From Lysinibacillus sp. SGAir0095 (GTDB lineage Bacteria; Bacillota; Bacilli; Bacillales_A; Planococcaceae), in NCBI RefSeq assembly GCF_005491425.1, contig NZ_CP028083.1, forward strand, positions 2,504,001 through 2,568,000: 64,000 nucleotides of DNA, in the 5' to 3' direction. Both the position numbers and the translations under genes were made by a program. The notes under the pieces are model-generated. The model did no database searches. It was not told where the DNA came from and worked only from the letters and a program-made list of their open reading frames with translations. Below, piece by piece: positions 18,433-30,722 of this stretch; position 1 is the stretch's first letter; each line of letters starts with the position of its first letter.

Positions 18433-19767
18433 TTATTGAACTTGTTCTTCTAAAACACGTACAAATTGACCTTCACAGTAAGGATAGCCTACTTTTTGCA
18501 CTTTTACTTTTAAAAGTTTACCGATCATTTCTTCTGTGCCTTCAAATACGACACGTAGATAGTTATCAGTGTAACCTACAAGTAGATTGTCTTGTTCTGA
18601 TTCTTTATAACGATCTTCAGGAATAACTTCCAATACTTCTCCTTCGAAGCGAGAAGCATATTCTTTTGCTAATTGATCGTTTAAAGTAAGTAATCGATGA
18701 ACACGTTCATTTTTAACATTTTCATCCACTTGATCTTCCATTCTTGCAGCAGGTGTTCCAGTTCGTTTTGAATAAGGGAATACATGTAGTTCTGCAAATT
18801 TATGGTTTGCAATAAAGTTATATGTTTCCATGAATTCCTCTTCTGTTTCACCTGGGAATCCAACAATTACGTCAGATGTAATCGCCAATTCAGGTAATGC
18901 TTCATTTAAGCGTTCTAGACGTTCCGCGAAGAAATCCATCGTATATTTACGACGCATACGTTTTAACACCGTATCTGACCCAGATTGAATCGGAATGTGT
19001 AAATGGCGTACCACTACATTAGAATTTTTAAGAACATCAATTACTTCATCTGTTATTTGTGAAGCTTCAATTGATGAAATACGTAATCGTTTTAAACCTT
19101 TTACATTCGCTTCTAGATCACGAAGCAACTGTGCTAAATTATAGTCTTTGAAATCTTGTCCATACCCACCAGTATGAATACCAGTTAAAACGATTTCTAG
19201 ATATCCAGCATCAACTAACTTTTGCGCTTGACGAATTACCTCTTGTGGATCACGAGAACGCATTAATCCACGAGCCCAAGGAATAATACAGAATGTACAG
19301 AAGTTATTACATCCTTCTTGAATTTTTAAAGAAGCACGCGTACGATCTGTAAAATAAGGAACATCTAATTCTTCGTAAACACGGTTTTTCATGATATTCC
19401 CTACTGCATTAATAGGTTGGCGTTCTACTTTATATTGTTCAATATATCCTAGCATTTTTTGGCGATCTTGCGTACCCACTACAATATCTACACCTGGAAT
19501 TGCCATAATTTCTGCTGGCGATGTTTGAGCATAACATCCTGTTACACAAATAACTGCATCTGGGTTTTGGCGAACTGCACGACGAATGACCTGACGAGAT
19601 TTTTTATCCCCCGTATTTGTTACAGTACATGTATTGATTACATAAACATCCGCTTGTTTTTCAAATTCAGTACGTTCATATCCTTGTTCTTTAAAAAGCT
19701 GCCAAATACTTTCAGTTTCATAATGGTTTACTTTACAGCCTAAAGTATGAAAAGCCACCGTTGACAC
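18433..19767 (-). CDS. mtaB: tRNA t6A37 methylthiotransferase MtaB
   Basis: 444 residues. An N-terminal UPF0004 domain (TLGCKVNHYETE with cluster cysteines), a radical-SAM motif CNNFCTFC near 153, and a C-terminal TRAM domain. It converts t6A37 to ms2t6A37 in ANN-decoding tRNAs. It is the last gene of the dnaK cluster, as in B. subtilis (yqeV), 15 bp after rsmE. Confidence 0.95.
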   Translation of the reverse strand: MSTVAFHTLGCKVNHYETESIWQLFKEQGYERTEFEKQADVYVINTCTVTNTGDKKSRQVIRRAVRQNPDAVICVTGCYAQTSPAEIMAIPGVDIVVGTQDRQKMLGYIEQYKVERQPINAVGNIMKNRVYEELDVPYFTDRTRASLKIQEGCNNFCTFCIIPWARGLMRSRDPQEVIRQAQKLVDAGYLEIVLTGIHTGGYGQDFKDYNLAQLLRDLEANVKGLKRLRISSIEASQITDEVIDVLKNSNVVVRHLHIPIQSGSDTVLKRMRRKYTMDFFAERLERLNEALPELAITSDVIVGFPGETEEEFMETYNFIANHKFAELHVFPYSKRTGTPAARMEDQVDENVKNERVHRLLTLNDQLAKEYASRFEGEVLEVIPEDRYKESEQDNLLVGYTDNYLRVVFEGTEEMIGKLLKVKVQKVGYPYCEGQFVRVLEEQVQ

Positions 19768-19782
19768 TGGCTAACACCTCTT

Positions 19783-20526
19783 TCATTCTAGTTCATATGA
19801 TATAGCAGCCAGCGCATATAATGGCGCTGTTTCTGCCCGTAATATTCTTGGTCCAAGAGACATTGTTTCTGCACCAGCTTCTAATAAGCTTTGCGCTTCA
19901 TTTCTCGAAATTCCACCCTCAGGACCGAAAATTAATAAAATTGACTTCGATTCATTATCATACACTTTTTTAAGTTTATCTGCAAATCTTGTGCGATTTT
20001 CTTTTTTTGCATCTTCTTCGTCAGCAATAAATACTGCGTCGTATTCTGAAACAAGATTTAGTAGCTGCTTGAAGGAAACAGGATTCATAATAGCCGGAAT
20101 TTGCGTTCGATGAGATTGCTCTGCAGCTTCCTGTGCAATTTTTTGTAAACGCTCCGTCTTTTTCTCGCCTTTTTTTTCGTCCCATTTTACAATCGAACGT
20201 TCTGCACTAAATGGAATTAATGCATGCATACCAAGCTCTGTTCCTTTTTGGGAGATTAACTCAAGCTTATCCCCTTTTGGTAATCCGCAAGCGATATCTA
20301 CCTGTATGGGCATCTCTGGAGAAGGAACGGTATTACCTGTTAGTTTTACAACGACACCCTCACCAACCGAAATAATTTCACATATATATGCGGTATTAGC
20401 GTTAACGACTACGATATGATCGCCACTCTCCATACGCATAACTTTTGCAATGTGGCGTGCATTTTCTCCTACAATTGTAAATTCGTTCGATTCATTAAAG
20501 GGTTCATGTACGAAATATCGTTGCAT
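19783..20526 (-). CDS. rsmE: 16S rRNA m3U1498 methyltransferase RsmE
   Basis: 247 residues. An N-terminal PUA-like domain and a C-terminal SPOUT (knotted) domain with the LIFGPEGGISRNEA and SLGPRILRAETAPLYAL motifs that form the SAM pocket. It methylates U1498 in the decoding centre. It is downstream of prmA, from which it is separated by about 120 bp that carry a terminator-like hairpin. Confidence 0.95.
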   Translation of the reverse strand: MQRYFVHEPFNESNEFTIVGENARHIAKVMRMESGDHIVVVNANTAYICEIISVGEGVVVKLTGNTVPSPEMPIQVDIACGLPKGDKLELISQKGTELGMHALIPFSAERSIVKWDEKKGEKKTERLQKIAQEAAEQSHRTQIPAIMNPVSFKQLLNLVSEYDAVFIADEEDAKKENRTRFADKLKKVYDNESKSILLIFGPEGGISRNEAQSLLEAGAETMSLGPRILRAETAPLYALAAISYELE

Positions 20527-20608
20527 TATGTACCTCCAAATTTTTTATTAGAAAAGCGAAAGGTGCTCGCCAAACTCCGACTACAATTCTTTACTATTCT
20601 GAAAAAGA

Positions 20609-20643
20609 CAAGGAGCTGCCCCTAATTATTGGGACAACTCCTT
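20609..20643 (-). terminator. Terminator-like hairpin between prmA and rsmE
   Basis: AAGGAG-TG-CCC/GGG-CA-CTCCTT stem 7 bp past the prmA stop, followed by GTCTTTTTC. It probably reduces read-through into rsmE-mtaB. Confidence 0.65.
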
Positions 20644-20649
20644 TCTTGT

Positions 20650-21594
20650 TTATGGTCGTCGTGCAATGATGGCCACCCAATCTTCCATCATTAACACTTC
20701 CTCAATAATAAAGCCTGAGTCTACAAGTGCCTTTTTCACATCATCTTTTTTTGCATTAATAATACCAGAAGTAACATAAAGTCCTCCAGGTTTTACAATT
20801 GAAAAGGCATCATCTGTAAATGTCATGATAATTTCGGCTAAGATGTTTGCCACAACAACATCTGCTGGTTCTGTTACCGTATCGAGTAAATTACCTTGAT
20901 GTACTTTTGCGATATGCTGTACTTTATTATGTACAATATTTTCAAACGCAGATTTAACAGCAACTGCATCTAAATCTAGAGCATGTACTTTCTCAGCACC
21001 AAGCATCGAAGCAGCAATTGCCAATACACCAGAGCCAGTTCCAACATCAACAACAGAATTGCCTTCTTTAACAACCTTTTCTAATGCTTGTAAGCACATT
21101 ACAGTTGTAGGATGTGTACCTGTCCCAAACGCCATACCAGGATCTAGCTCAATAATCAGTTCGTCTGTGTTTACTGGTGTGTATTCTTCCCACGTTGGCA
21201 CAATAGTAAATCTTTCCGAAATTTTCACTGGATGATAATATTGCTTCCAGGCAGTTGCCCAATCCTCTTCATGCACTTCACACATAGTAAAAACATTATC
21301 CCCAAGATTAATATCAAAATTTTCTAGATTCGCGATTGCAAGTTTTATTTCTTCAACAGTTTCTGCTAAAAAACTAGATACAGGTAAATACGCTTTTACG
21401 ATTACCCCGCTTTTTGGAAAATCGTTTGGATTCAAATCATAAATTTCCCCAAATTGATCAACTCGTTCTTTCTCCATTTCTGTTGAATCTTCAATGACAA
21501 CACCACTTGCGCCAGCTTCATGATAAATATTTGAAATTGCTTCAACCGCTTCGTTTGTTGTTAAAACCGACAACTCTGTCCATTTCACTTGCAA
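20650..21594 (-). CDS. prmA: Ribosomal protein L11 methyltransferase
   Basis: 314 residues. An N-terminal L11-recognition domain and a Rossmann methyltransferase domain with the SAM motif [14 protein letters not shown] (near 178) and the NxxA-type motif VVANILAEI (near 245). It trimethylates L11. It is part of the conserved dnaJ-prmA-rsmE-mtaB tail of the heat-shock operon. Confidence 0.96.
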   Translation of the reverse strand: MQVKWTELSVLTTNEAVEAISNIYHEAGASGVVIEDSTEMEKERVDQFGEIYDLNPNDFPKSGVIVKAYLPVSSFLAETVEEIKLAIANLENFDINLGDNVFTMCEVHEEDWATAWKQYYHPVKISERFTIVPTWEEYTPVNTDELIIELDPGMAFGTGTHPTTVMCLQALEKVVKEGNSVVDVGTGSGVLAIAASMLGAEKVHALDLDAVAVKSAFENIVHNKVQHIAKVHQGNLLDTVTEPADVVVANILAEIIMTFTDDAFSIVKPGGLYVTSGIINAKKDDVKKALVDSGFIIEEVLMMEDWVAIIARRP

Positions 21595-21637
21595 TCAGCT
21601 CCTCTAAAATTTTGTTACCAAGGTTCAAATTAATAGT

Positions 21638-21660
21638 AAGCGTCCACAATCATGGACGCT
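21638..21660 (-). other. Short hairpin between dnaJ and prmA
   Basis: AGCGTCCA/TGGACGCT with a 6-base loop in the 75-bp gap. There is no good T tract on the minus strand, so it may be an RNA stability or processing element and not a terminator. Confidence 0.45.
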
Positions 21661-21669
21661 ATTTTTAAG

Positions 21670-22788
21670 TTACTCACCTTTGAATGTCTTTTTGATTTTA
21701 TCAAATAATGAACTGCTATGTTCTTCAGGGATGTCGCCGCTTATTTCTGCGAAATCACGTAATAGTTGTTTTTGTTTTTCTGTTAGTTTTGTAGGAGTCA
21801 TTACTTTTACAATGACATATTGATGTCCTGTTCCGTATCCATGGACATTTTTTACACCTTTGTCTTTAATACGGAATTGAGCTCCTGATTGTGTACCAGC
21901 TGGAATTTTTAGTTTTACTTTTCCATGAACTGTTGGCACTTCAATTTCGTCTCCAAGTGCAGCCTGAGGGAAAGTTAGTTTTAATTCATAATAAATATCA
22001 TCGCCATCTCGTTCGAAGTATTCGTGATTTTTCACATTGAAGACGATATATAAGTCTCCTGCCGGGCCTCCATTGATACCTGGTTCACCTTGGCCAGTCA
22101 CACGTAATTGTTGACCATCATCTACACCCGCTGGAATTGTAACTTTGATTTTCTTCCGTTTTTGAACTGTCCCAGCTCCATGACATTTATTACATTTTTC
22201 TGGAATAATTTTACCCGTTCCTTGGCAAGTATTACATGCACGGCGGTTTACCATACGGCCAAATGGTGTTTCAACCGCTTGGTTCACTTGTCCTGCCCCA
22301 TTACACGTTGTACATGTCTTTGCACTTGTTCCAGGTTTTGCACCCGATCCATTACAAGTATCGCAAGTCTCTTCTTTTGGTATTTCGATTTCTGTTTGCT
22401 TTCCGAAAACAGCATCCTCAAAAGAGATATTCATGCGGTACTGAAGGTCGTCACCTTTTCTTGGGGCATTTGGATCACTTCGACGACCGCCGCCTCCGAA
22501 GAATGAACTGAAAATATCTTCAAATCCACCAAATCCTGATCCTCCGAATCCACCAAATCCTCCTTGATTTGGCCCTTCATGACCGAATTGATCATATTGA
22601 GAACGTTTTGTATCATCGCTCAGCACTTCGTAGGCTTCAGCAATTTCTTTAAATTTCTCATCGGCACCAGCTTCTTTATTGATATCTGGATGATACTGCT
22701 TTGAAAGTTTACGATATGCTTTCTTTATCTCATCTTTGCTAGCACTTTTACTTACGCCAAGCACTTCATAGTAATCGCGTTTACTCAT
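21670..22788 (-). CDS. dnaJ: Chaperone DnaJ
   Basis: 372 residues. J domain with HPD (YHPDINK near 33-38), a Gly/Phe-rich linker (about 75-105), four CxxCxGxG zinc repeats (about 144-206), and C-terminal substrate-binding domains. It stimulates the ATPase of DnaK and delivers clients. Unlike the tight B. subtilis arrangement, 322 bp separate it from dnaK; the gap holds a terminator and a possible promoter. Confidence 0.98.
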   Translation of the reverse strand: MSKRDYYEVLGVSKSASKDEIKKAYRKLSKQYHPDINKEAGADEKFKEIAEAYEVLSDDTKRSQYDQFGHEGPNQGGFGGFGGSGFGGFEDIFSSFFGGGGRRSDPNAPRKGDDLQYRMNISFEDAVFGKQTEIEIPKEETCDTCNGSGAKPGTSAKTCTTCNGAGQVNQAVETPFGRMVNRRACNTCQGTGKIIPEKCNKCHGAGTVQKRKKIKVTIPAGVDDGQQLRVTGQGEPGINGGPAGDLYIVFNVKNHEYFERDGDDIYYELKLTFPQAALGDEIEVPTVHGKVKLKIPAGTQSGAQFRIKDKGVKNVHGYGTGHQYVIVKVMTPTKLTEKQKQLLRDFAEISGDIPEEHSSSLFDKIKKTFKGE

Positions 22789-22819
22789 CGTTCACACTCC
22801 GCTCTTTTTCATAACGTAT

Positions 22820-22848
22820 ATTTTAACATGGTCGTATAATACTGTATA
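22820..22848 (-). promoter_or_regulatory. Candidate internal promoter for dnaJ
   Basis: TATACA (22843-22848), 17-bp spacer, TAAAAT (22820-22825). It lies downstream of the dnaK terminator and 32 bp upstream of dnaJ. No CIRCE copy is visible here. Confidence 0.45.
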
Positions 22849-22895
22849 TAAAGTTTGTTTTTTAGTTACTTATTAAATGAACATCTGATTGCAAT

Positions 22896-22936
22896 GAAAA
22901 AGTCAAAGTCCGTTATGTTCGACTTTGACTTTTTCT
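22896..22936 (-). terminator. Terminator after dnaK
   Basis: A strong 14-bp stem, AAAAAGTCAAAGTC and its complement, ending in a T-rich stretch on the minus strand, about 175 bp past the dnaK stop. Confidence 0.75.
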
Positions 22937-23110
22937 ACTTTCATCTATCAACAATCAAATTCGCCATGGCTTATTTGCAACTGTCACTAGTTTTTTGTCA
23001 CCATAACACCAGTTTTTTAAGCTCTTCACGAAAAATTGCTTTTAAAATCGCACGTCTACACTTAAAGCGAACTTGATAAAGTGGGTGAACCACATTGATA
23101 AGAATTCGGC

Positions 23111-24964
<1,854 letters not shown>

Positions 24965-25007
24965 TTAAAACACGTATTTGGTGTTTTTCACTAATTAAAT
25001 TTTTAAA

Positions 25008-25577
25008 TTATTCGTTTACTGAAACCATAGATGGTCGTAATACGCGATCTTTTAATTTATAGCCCTTTTGAAGCTCTTTTAACACAATACCAGTTTCCTT
25101 TTCTGAATCTGATTCTTGCATTACTGCTTGATGTACATTCGGGTCAAAGCTTTGCCCTTGTGCAGGAATTAACTCTAAACCTTCTTGTTTCGTTGCATCA
25201 ATCAACGTTTTGTAGACCATTTCAATACCTTTATATAAAGAAACAGCATCATCTGAACTTACTTCCACCTGTAATGCACGTTCTAGATTGTCGATTACTG
25301 GTAAAAGATCTGTCAGTAGCTTTTGAGCACGATATTTTTCAGCCGCTTCACGGTCTAATTGAGCACGACGTCTCATATTATCGAAGTCAGCACGCAGGCG
25401 CAAGTAGCGACTTTCCTCTTCTTGCAGTTTCGCTTCAAGCGCCGCATTTTTTGCGTTTAACTGCTCTTCAACGGATAATTCTACCTGCTCTTCAGTTTCT
25501 GTGCCGTTCGTTTCTGCTTCACTGATTTGTTCATTTACTTCTTCTAGTTGTTCTTTGTTTTCTGTAGTTTCAGACAC
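25008..25577 (-). CDS. grpE: Nucleotide exchange factor GrpE
   Basis: 189 residues. An acidic, disordered N-terminus, a long coiled coil (about 45-85) and a C-terminal beta domain ([14 protein letters not shown]). It releases ADP from DnaK. I chose the GTG at 25577 because a full AAGGAGG lies 8 bp upstream; the ATG codons at 25604 and 25601 would lack a ribosome-binding site and fall close to the end of hrcA. Confidence 0.95.
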   Translation of the reverse strand: MSETTENKEQLEEVNEQISEAETNGTETEEQVELSVEEQLNAKNAALEAKLQEEESRYLRLRADFDNMRRRAQLDREAAEKYRAQKLLTDLLPVIDNLERALQVEVSSDDAVSLYKGIEMVYKTLIDATKQEGLELIPAQGQSFDPNVHQAVMQESDSEKETGIVLKELQKGYKLKDRVLRPSMVSVNE

Positions 25578-25590
25578 GAATGTTTCCTCC

Positions 25591-26625
25591 TTATAACCCA
25601 TCATTTACTTTATTTGAAAGTGCACGTGAAAGTCCACTTCGCATCACATCAAGTAGAGAGACAACACGTTGATAATCCATTCTTTTAGGACCGATTATTG
25701 CAATGGAACCCTCTTGATCTTTACCAATAGAGTAGGACGCTGTAATTACACTTAAATCATCCATAACTAAATGGTTATTTTCAGAACCAATCCGAATATG
25801 AATGCCTGTATCTTCATGTTGGAACAATGAAATTACTTGACTTTCTATTTCCATCATTTCCATAAGCGCGCGAACTTTATTTAGATCGTGAAACTCAGGC
25901 TGATTTAACATATTTGTTTTCCCGCCGAAATAAATTTTCCCTTCATTTTGGAAGGTTGCAACATTTCTTAATGATTGGATAAAAGTATCAGCAGTGTTTA
26001 CATGTTGCCTTAAAACATTAAAAGTTTCTAATTCAAGTCGACTTTGTAGCTCTAATAATGAAACACCCACTAGACGTTCATTTAGAATATTGACGGTTTT
26101 TTCAATATCTGAAGGAACAAATCCTTGTGGAAGTGTAATCGTTCGATTTTCAACATGCCCATTATCCGTAACAATGATTGCTACAGCAGTTTGTTCCGAT
26201 AAAGGGACTATTTGAAATCTCTTTACGCGATGTTTAGTTACATTAGGTCCAAGTAAAATCGTTGTATAAGAAGTTAAATCTGACAAAATGTTAGCAGATT
26301 CACGAATTACTTGTTCCATCTCTACAATTTGATTCTTATAAATAGATTGAAATAAGCCAATTTCTCGGGCAGACATAGAGATCGGTTGCAATAAATGATC
26401 TACGTAAAATCGATAACCCTTCTCAGAAGGTACACGACCTGAAGAAGTATGTGTTTTTTCAATAAACCCAAGCTCCTCTAAATCGGCCATCTCGTTACGA
26501 ATTGTTGCCGGACTAGATGTAATCCATTCTTTTTTTGAAATTTGGCGTGATCCTACCGGTTGAGCTGAAGTAACAAAATCATCAACGATTACTTGCAATA
26601 TTTGTAATTGTCGATTGGTTAACAT
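25591..26625 (-). CDS. hrcA: Heat-inducible repressor HrcA
   Basis: 344 residues. A winged helix-turn-helix at the N-terminus ([32 protein letters not shown]) and a GAF-like/IDD C-terminal region. It binds CIRCE and represses the operon; GroEL promotes its folding. The ATG at 26625 matches the family start and has AGAGGTGAT upstream. It is the first gene of the cluster and so represses its own synthesis. Confidence 0.97.
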   Translation of the reverse strand: MLTNRQLQILQVIVDDFVTSAQPVGSRQISKKEWITSSPATIRNEMADLEELGFIEKTHTSSGRVPSEKGYRFYVDHLLQPISMSAREIGLFQSIYKNQIVEMEQVIRESANILSDLTSYTTILLGPNVTKHRVKRFQIVPLSEQTAVAIIVTDNGHVENRTITLPQGFVPSDIEKTVNILNERLVGVSLLELQSRLELETFNVLRQHVNTADTFIQSLRNVATFQNEGKIYFGGKTNMLNQPEFHDLNKVRALMEMMEIESQVISLFQHEDTGIHIRIGSENNHLVMDDLSVITASYSIGKDQEGSIAIIGPKRMDYQRVVSLLDVMRSGLSRALSNKVNDGL

Positions 26626-26639
26626 TGTCATCACCTCTG

Positions 26640-26666
26640 TTAGCACTCATTAACAAGGAGTGCTAA
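26640..26666. promoter_or_regulatory. CIRCE operator
   Basis: A perfect TTAGCACTC-N9-GAGTGCTAA inverted repeat between the promoter and the hrcA start: the exact consensus for HrcA binding. Confidence 0.98.
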
Positions 26667-26676
26667 TACTATTATT

Positions 26677-26705
26677 AAATTATCAAATCTCTAATATGAT
26701 GTCAA
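26677..26705 (-). promoter_or_regulatory. Sigma-A promoter of the hrcA-dnaK cluster
   Basis: TTGACA (26700-26705), 17-bp spacer, TAATTT (26677-26682), placing the start site at or just inside CIRCE. Confidence 0.8.
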
Positions 26706-26715
26706 CGGAATCGCT

Positions 26716-27861
26716 CTATTCTCCTAATAAAAATTGTTGAAAGATTTCATTTCCAACAAAGCGACCCTGTCGACTTAGTCTTACACCTTTTTCATCTTCA
26801 ATAAGCAAATCTTGTTGAACAAGCTCAGCTATTACTTTGCCAAAAAGCTCTTTCATAGAAATATCAAGCTTTGCTTCAAACGCTTCATACAATACACCTT
26901 CATTTTTTCTCAAACCTAAAAACATTTGCTCTTCGCATTTTTCATCAAATGTTACTTCATGTTTATGAAGGATAGGTAGTTCATTATTTTTAATGGTATC
27001 AATATATTTTTTTATAGGTCCATGATTCGAATAGCGATTTCCTAATAAATAACCGTGGGCACCGGCACCAAAACCTGCATATTCATCATTTTCCCAATAA
27101 ATTTTATTATGTGTTGATTGATGTTCTTCTATCGCAAAATTACTTATTTCATATTGTTTCTTTTCTTTTTCTTCCATTCTTTTCATTAATAGGTCATACA
27201 TATCCGCTTCTAAATCCTCGGTAGGCAAGTTTAGCTTCCCTTTAGCATACTGAATATAAAAAATGGTTTTTGGTTCAACAATTAAAGAGTACGCTGAATA
27301 ATGCGGCAGATTTAAATCCAAAGCTTTTTCAAGAGTATCCTCCCATTGCTCCATCGACTGACCAGGGAGACCATACATTAAGTCTATACTAATATTGTCA
27401 AAGCCTACTTTTTTAGCTTGCTTAATGGTTTCAAAAACATGGTCGTTTGAATGTGTACGTCCTATTTTTTTTAACAGAGTTGGGTCAAAAGATTGCACCC
27501 CCATACTTAAGCGATTCACTCCACCGTTAAGTAAAGCCTCTAATTTATCAACTGATAGTTCATCAGGATTTGCCTCTGAACTAAACTCCACAAGTTGCTT
27601 CGTTGGGAGTAAGGTATTTATATGATGCAATAATCTTGTTATTTGTTTTGCAGAAAGTGCAGTTGGAGTCCCACCGCCAAGAAAGATTGTTTCGATGCTT
27701 TGAAATTGTTCCGGAGTTTGTCTGACCGCCATTTCAATTTCCTTGCCAACTGCTTCTATATATTCATCAACTGGTTGATTTTTAAAATAAACTTTATTGA
27801 AATCACAATAATTGCAAATTTGATGACAGAAAGGAATATGTATGTAGACACCTCGAGCCAT
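26716..27861 (-). CDS. hemW: HemW-type radical SAM protein (heme chaperone)
   Basis: 381 residues. The radical-SAM motif is in CHQICNYCDF (CxxxCxxC near 12-19), followed by GGGTPTAL and a C-terminal HemN_C domain. It lacks the extra N-terminal region of true oxygen-independent coproporphyrinogen dehydrogenase HemN and fits the HemW group that delivers heme. It was called hemN in B. subtilis. The stop is only about 10 bp before the hrcA promoter, with no terminator, so transcription may run into hrcA. Confidence 0.9.
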   Translation of the reverse strand: MARGVYIHIPFCHQICNYCDFNKVYFKNQPVDEYIEAVGKEIEMAVRQTPEQFQSIETIFLGGGTPTALSAKQITRLLHHINTLLPTKQLVEFSSEANPDELSVDKLEALLNGGVNRLSMGVQSFDPTLLKKIGRTHSNDHVFETIKQAKKVGFDNISIDLMYGLPGQSMEQWEDTLEKALDLNLPHYSAYSLIVEPKTIFYIQYAKGKLNLPTEDLEADMYDLLMKRMEEKEKKQYEISNFAIEEHQSTHNKIYWENDEYAGFGAGAHGYLLGNRYSNHGPIKKYIDTIKNNELPILHKHEVTFDEKCEEQMFLGLRKNEGVLYEAFEAKLDISMKELFGKVIAELVQQDLLIEDEKGVRLSRQGRFVGNEIFQQFLLGE

Positions 27862-27899
27862 TAAGATCCCTTCTTTCTTAAGAAATGTCGTATTTCTCT

Positions 27900-27927
27900 A
27901 TTGTACTCTTTCATCATAAAAATTCAA
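27900..27927 (-). promoter_or_regulatory. Candidate promoter of hemW
   Basis: TTGAAT (27922-27927), 16-bp spacer, TACAAT (27900-27905), about 38 bp upstream of the hemW start. Confidence 0.6.
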
Positions 27928-27966
27928 TTTTATGGTACTAAATTATCGAAAATGGATCCTAAAAAT

Positions 27967-27997
27967 AAAAAAAGAGATCTGAAAATAATCAGACCTC
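27967..27997 (-). terminator. Terminator after the 28006 gene
   Basis: GAG-CTGA/TCAG-CTC stem followed by CTTTTTTTATTTTT on the minus strand, 8 bp past the stop. Confidence 0.8.
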
Positions 27998-28005
27998 GAA
28001 AAAAA

Positions 28006-28332
28006 TTAAATAGCTATATTGATTTGTTGTCTATATAATTCTACAAACAGTTCAATAGCTGAATAATTCGAAAATTTAGTTGTGAAACTAATTGCCTCTT
28101 CCTTTGAATTAAAAGAAAGTGCACTCATTTCCTTAGCAAACTCATATTTGCCATTTTCTAATGTAATTAAGTAGACTCTTACCACCGGACTATAAGGTCT
28201 TTGCTTATCCAAATTATCTCCCGCCAGCAATACTCCAACCGTTGCATCTTGTTCATTAATAATCGTTGATAGTGCAACTAGTTCATCATACTCAAACCAT
28301 TCAGGAATTGCTACCTCTACTATATTATTCAT
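28006..28332 (-). CDS. Uncharacterised small protein
   Basis: 108 residues from an ATG with GAAGGAGATG upstream. Mixed alpha/beta, acidic, no membrane segment or signal peptide. Hydrophobic beta-like segments (VGVLLAG, RVYLITL) alternate with charged turns. I do not recognise the family. It lies between lepA and hemW, which are adjacent in B. subtilis, and has its own terminator, so it is a single-gene transcription unit specific to this lineage. Confidence 0.75.
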   Translation of the reverse strand: MNNIVEVAIPEWFEYDELVALSTIINEQDATVGVLLAGDNLDKQRPYSPVVRVYLITLENGKYEFAKEMSALSFNSKEEAISFTTKFSNYSAIELFVELYRQQINIAI

Positions 28333-28800
28333 CTACTTTACATCTCCTTCGCTGTTTTTCATATGAAGCTAAAACATTCGATATAAATACCAATAATTAA
28401 CAAATAAAAGTAACTCAATTGGATTTAATAGATAAATTTTACTATGGTTAATGCAAATCTAAAAGAGCAATATTTAAACAATTTTTTCATCCTATTTGAA
28501 ATATATGAAATATTGTTGCAATAAAAAACAGAATATCCATTTGAAGTGAAGATAATCTGTTTCATTGGAAATATTTTACTATATGTATTTGGTAATTCTA
28601 TTAATTAATGTTATTAAAACCCATTTTATCATATTATTAGGTATTTTGTATACCTTCTTATTGAATCTCATATTGTTAGAGAAGACGTTTGGGTTAAACT
28701 CTTCATCCCTATTTCCTTCTGCCTATATGAAAAGCAATTTCAATTAAAATGGCTACTGTCAGTCAAAGAGGTCATCTTTTTATGTAGCTAAGCTTTTCAT
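28333..28800. other. Intergenic stretch with a second terminator and possible short coupled ORFs
   Basis: About 470 bp without a recognised gene. On the minus strand, downstream of the lepA terminator, a 12-codon ORF (28706-28668) has AGAAGGAAAT upstream. It overlaps by ATGA a 30-codon basic/hydrophobic ORF (28671-28579, beginning MRFNKKVYK). An intrinsic terminator follows at 28513-28563: an 11-bp stem with one mismatch and TTTTTT. This could be a small transcription unit or a decayed gene. The rest is AT-rich with nothing I can name. Confidence 0.35.
28513..28563 (-). terminator. Intrinsic terminator with no assigned gene
   Basis: AACAGA-TATC/GATA-TCTGTT stem, 13-base loop, then TTTTTTATT on the minus strand. 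It is separate from the lepA terminator 240 bp upstream. Confidence 0.6.
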
Positions 28801-28843
28801 AAAAAAGGCGATTTGCACTTGAAAATAGTTGCAAATCGCCTTA
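28801..28843 (-). terminator. Terminator after lepA
   Basis: A 13-bp perfect stem, AAGGCGATTTGCA and its complement, followed by TTTTTTATG on the minus strand, 22 bp past the lepA stop. Confidence 0.9.
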
Positions 28844-28864
28844 AATGTTCTTTTGGATCAGCGG

Positions 28865-30697
28865 TTATTTCTTATTATTATCATCCATTTTCAGTACAGC
28901 CATGAATGCTTCCTGTGGAACTTCTACTGAACCCACTTGTTTCATACGTTTTTTACCTTCTTTTTGTTTATCAAGAAGTTTACGTTTACGAGAGATGTCA
29001 CCACCGTAACATTTTGCTAGTACGTTTTTGCGGATCGCTTTAATAGTTGAACGTGCAACAATTTTTTGACCGATTGCAGCTTGAATTGGCACTTCGAATT
29101 GTTGACGCGGGATTAATTCTTTTAGCTTCTCAACAATTACTTTTCCACGCTCGTAAGCAAAGTCACGGTGTACGATAAAGCTTAAAGCATCAACTTGCTC
29201 ACCATTTAATAGGATGTCCATTTTAACTAACTTGGATGGTTTATATCCGATTAATTCATAATCAAATGACGCGTACCCTTTTGTATTTGATTTTAAGTAG
29301 TCAAAGAAATCATAAACAATTTCAGATAGTGGCATTTCATAAATAATGCTTACACGGCTAGTATCGATGTAATCCATTGTCATGAAGTTACCACGTTTAA
29401 TTTGACATAGCTCCATAACTGCACCCACATAATCGTTTGGCACCATAATTGTCGCTTTTACATAGGGCTCTTCAATACGATCAATTTTTTGTGGATCTGG
29501 CATCATTGAAGGGTTATCGACTTTTAAAACTTCCCCATCTGTTAAATGAACATCATAAATAACAGAAGGAGCAGTTGTAATTAGGTCGATATTAAATTCA
29601 CGTTCAATACGCTCTTGAATGATTTCCATGTGTAGAAGTCCCAAGAAACCACAACGGAAACCAAAACCTAATGCTTGAGAAGTTTCTGGTTCATATTGCA
29701 ATGCTGAGTCGTTCAGCTCTAATTTTTCTAGTGCTTCGCGTAAATCGTTATATCGCGCTGTGTCAATCGGATAAAGACCGCAATATACCATTGGATTTAA
29801 TTTACGATATCCTTCAAGCGGCGTTTCAGCTGGACGGTTTGCAAAGGTAACCGTGTCCCCTACTCGTGTATCTCCAACATTTTTGATAGAGGCAGTTAAG
29901 TATCCTACGTCTCCTACAGTAAGCTCAGCTTGAGGTACTGATTTCGGTGTATGAACCCCAACTTCAATTACTTCAAACTCGGCTCCTGTCGCCATCATGC
30001 GAATCTTATCCCCTGCTTTTACCGTTCCATTCACAATTCGAATCGATATGATAACACCTTTATATGCATCATAAACAGAGTCAAAAATTAACGCCTGAAG
30101 AGGAGCATCCGGATCACCTGTTGGTGCAGGCACTTTTTCAACAATTTGCTCTAGAATTTCTTCAATACCAATACCCGCTTTAGCGGAAGCAAGAACTGCT
30201 TCAGAAGCATCAAGTCCAATTACATCCTCAACTTCAGCACGTACACGCTCTGGATCAGCTGCCGGTAAATCGATTTTATTTATAACCGGTAGAATTTCAA
30301 GATCGTTATCAAGGGCTAAATATACATTGGCAAGTGTTTGTGCCTCTATACCCTGTGCAGCATCAACTACTAAAATGGCTCCTTCGCAAGCTGCTAAACT
30401 TCGAGAAACTTCATATGTAAAATCGACATGTCCTGGTGTGTCGATTAAATGGAAGGTATAAGTTTCACCGTTTTTAGCTGCATATTTCAACTGTACTGCA
30501 TTTAACTTAATTGTTATCCCACGTTCACGTTCTAAATCCATGGAATCTAATAATTGTGCTTTCATTTCTCGTGCTGTAATCGACTTTGTTGTTTCTAATA
30601 TGCGGTCAGCTAATGTAGATTTACCGTGATCGATATGGGCAATAATAGAAAAATTTCGTATGTTTTGTTGTCGTTTAAGACGTTCTTCTCGATTCAT
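28865..30697 (-). CDS. lepA: Elongation factor 4 (back-translocase LepA)
   Basis: 610 residues. GTPase domain with AHIDHGKST (about 18-26), DTPGHVDF (near 80) and NKID (near 135), followed by domains II, III, V and the LepA-specific C-terminal domain ([14 protein letters not shown]). It acts on stalled or mis-translocated ribosomes. The ATG at 30697 matches the family N-terminus; a TTG at 30718, with GGAGG 5 bp upstream, would add seven residues and cannot be excluded. Confidence 0.97.
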   Translation of the reverse strand: MNREERLKRQQNIRNFSIIAHIDHGKSTLADRILETTKSITAREMKAQLLDSMDLERERGITIKLNAVQLKYAAKNGETYTFHLIDTPGHVDFTYEVSRSLAACEGAILVVDAAQGIEAQTLANVYLALDNDLEILPVINKIDLPAADPERVRAEVEDVIGLDASEAVLASAKAGIGIEEILEQIVEKVPAPTGDPDAPLQALIFDSVYDAYKGVIISIRIVNGTVKAGDKIRMMATGAEFEVIEVGVHTPKSVPQAELTVGDVGYLTASIKNVGDTRVGDTVTFANRPAETPLEGYRKLNPMVYCGLYPIDTARYNDLREALEKLELNDSALQYEPETSQALGFGFRCGFLGLLHMEIIQERIEREFNIDLITTAPSVIYDVHLTDGEVLKVDNPSMMPDPQKIDRIEEPYVKATIMVPNDYVGAVMELCQIKRGNFMTMDYIDTSRVSIIYEMPLSEIVYDFFDYLKSNTKGYASFDYELIGYKPSKLVKMDILLNGEQVDALSFIVHRDFAYERGKVIVEKLKELIPRQQFEVPIQAAIGQKIVARSTIKAIRKNVLAKCYGGDISRKRKLLDKQKEGKKRMKQVGSVEVPQEAFMAVLKMDDNNKK

Positions 30698-30722
30698 GTC
30701 GTGTCCACTCCTAATCAAATAC

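Noticed and set aside
28565-28747. 60-codon hydrophobic plus-strand ORF
   Set aside because: No ribosome-binding site, very AT-rich, and it overlaps terminator sequence of the other strand.
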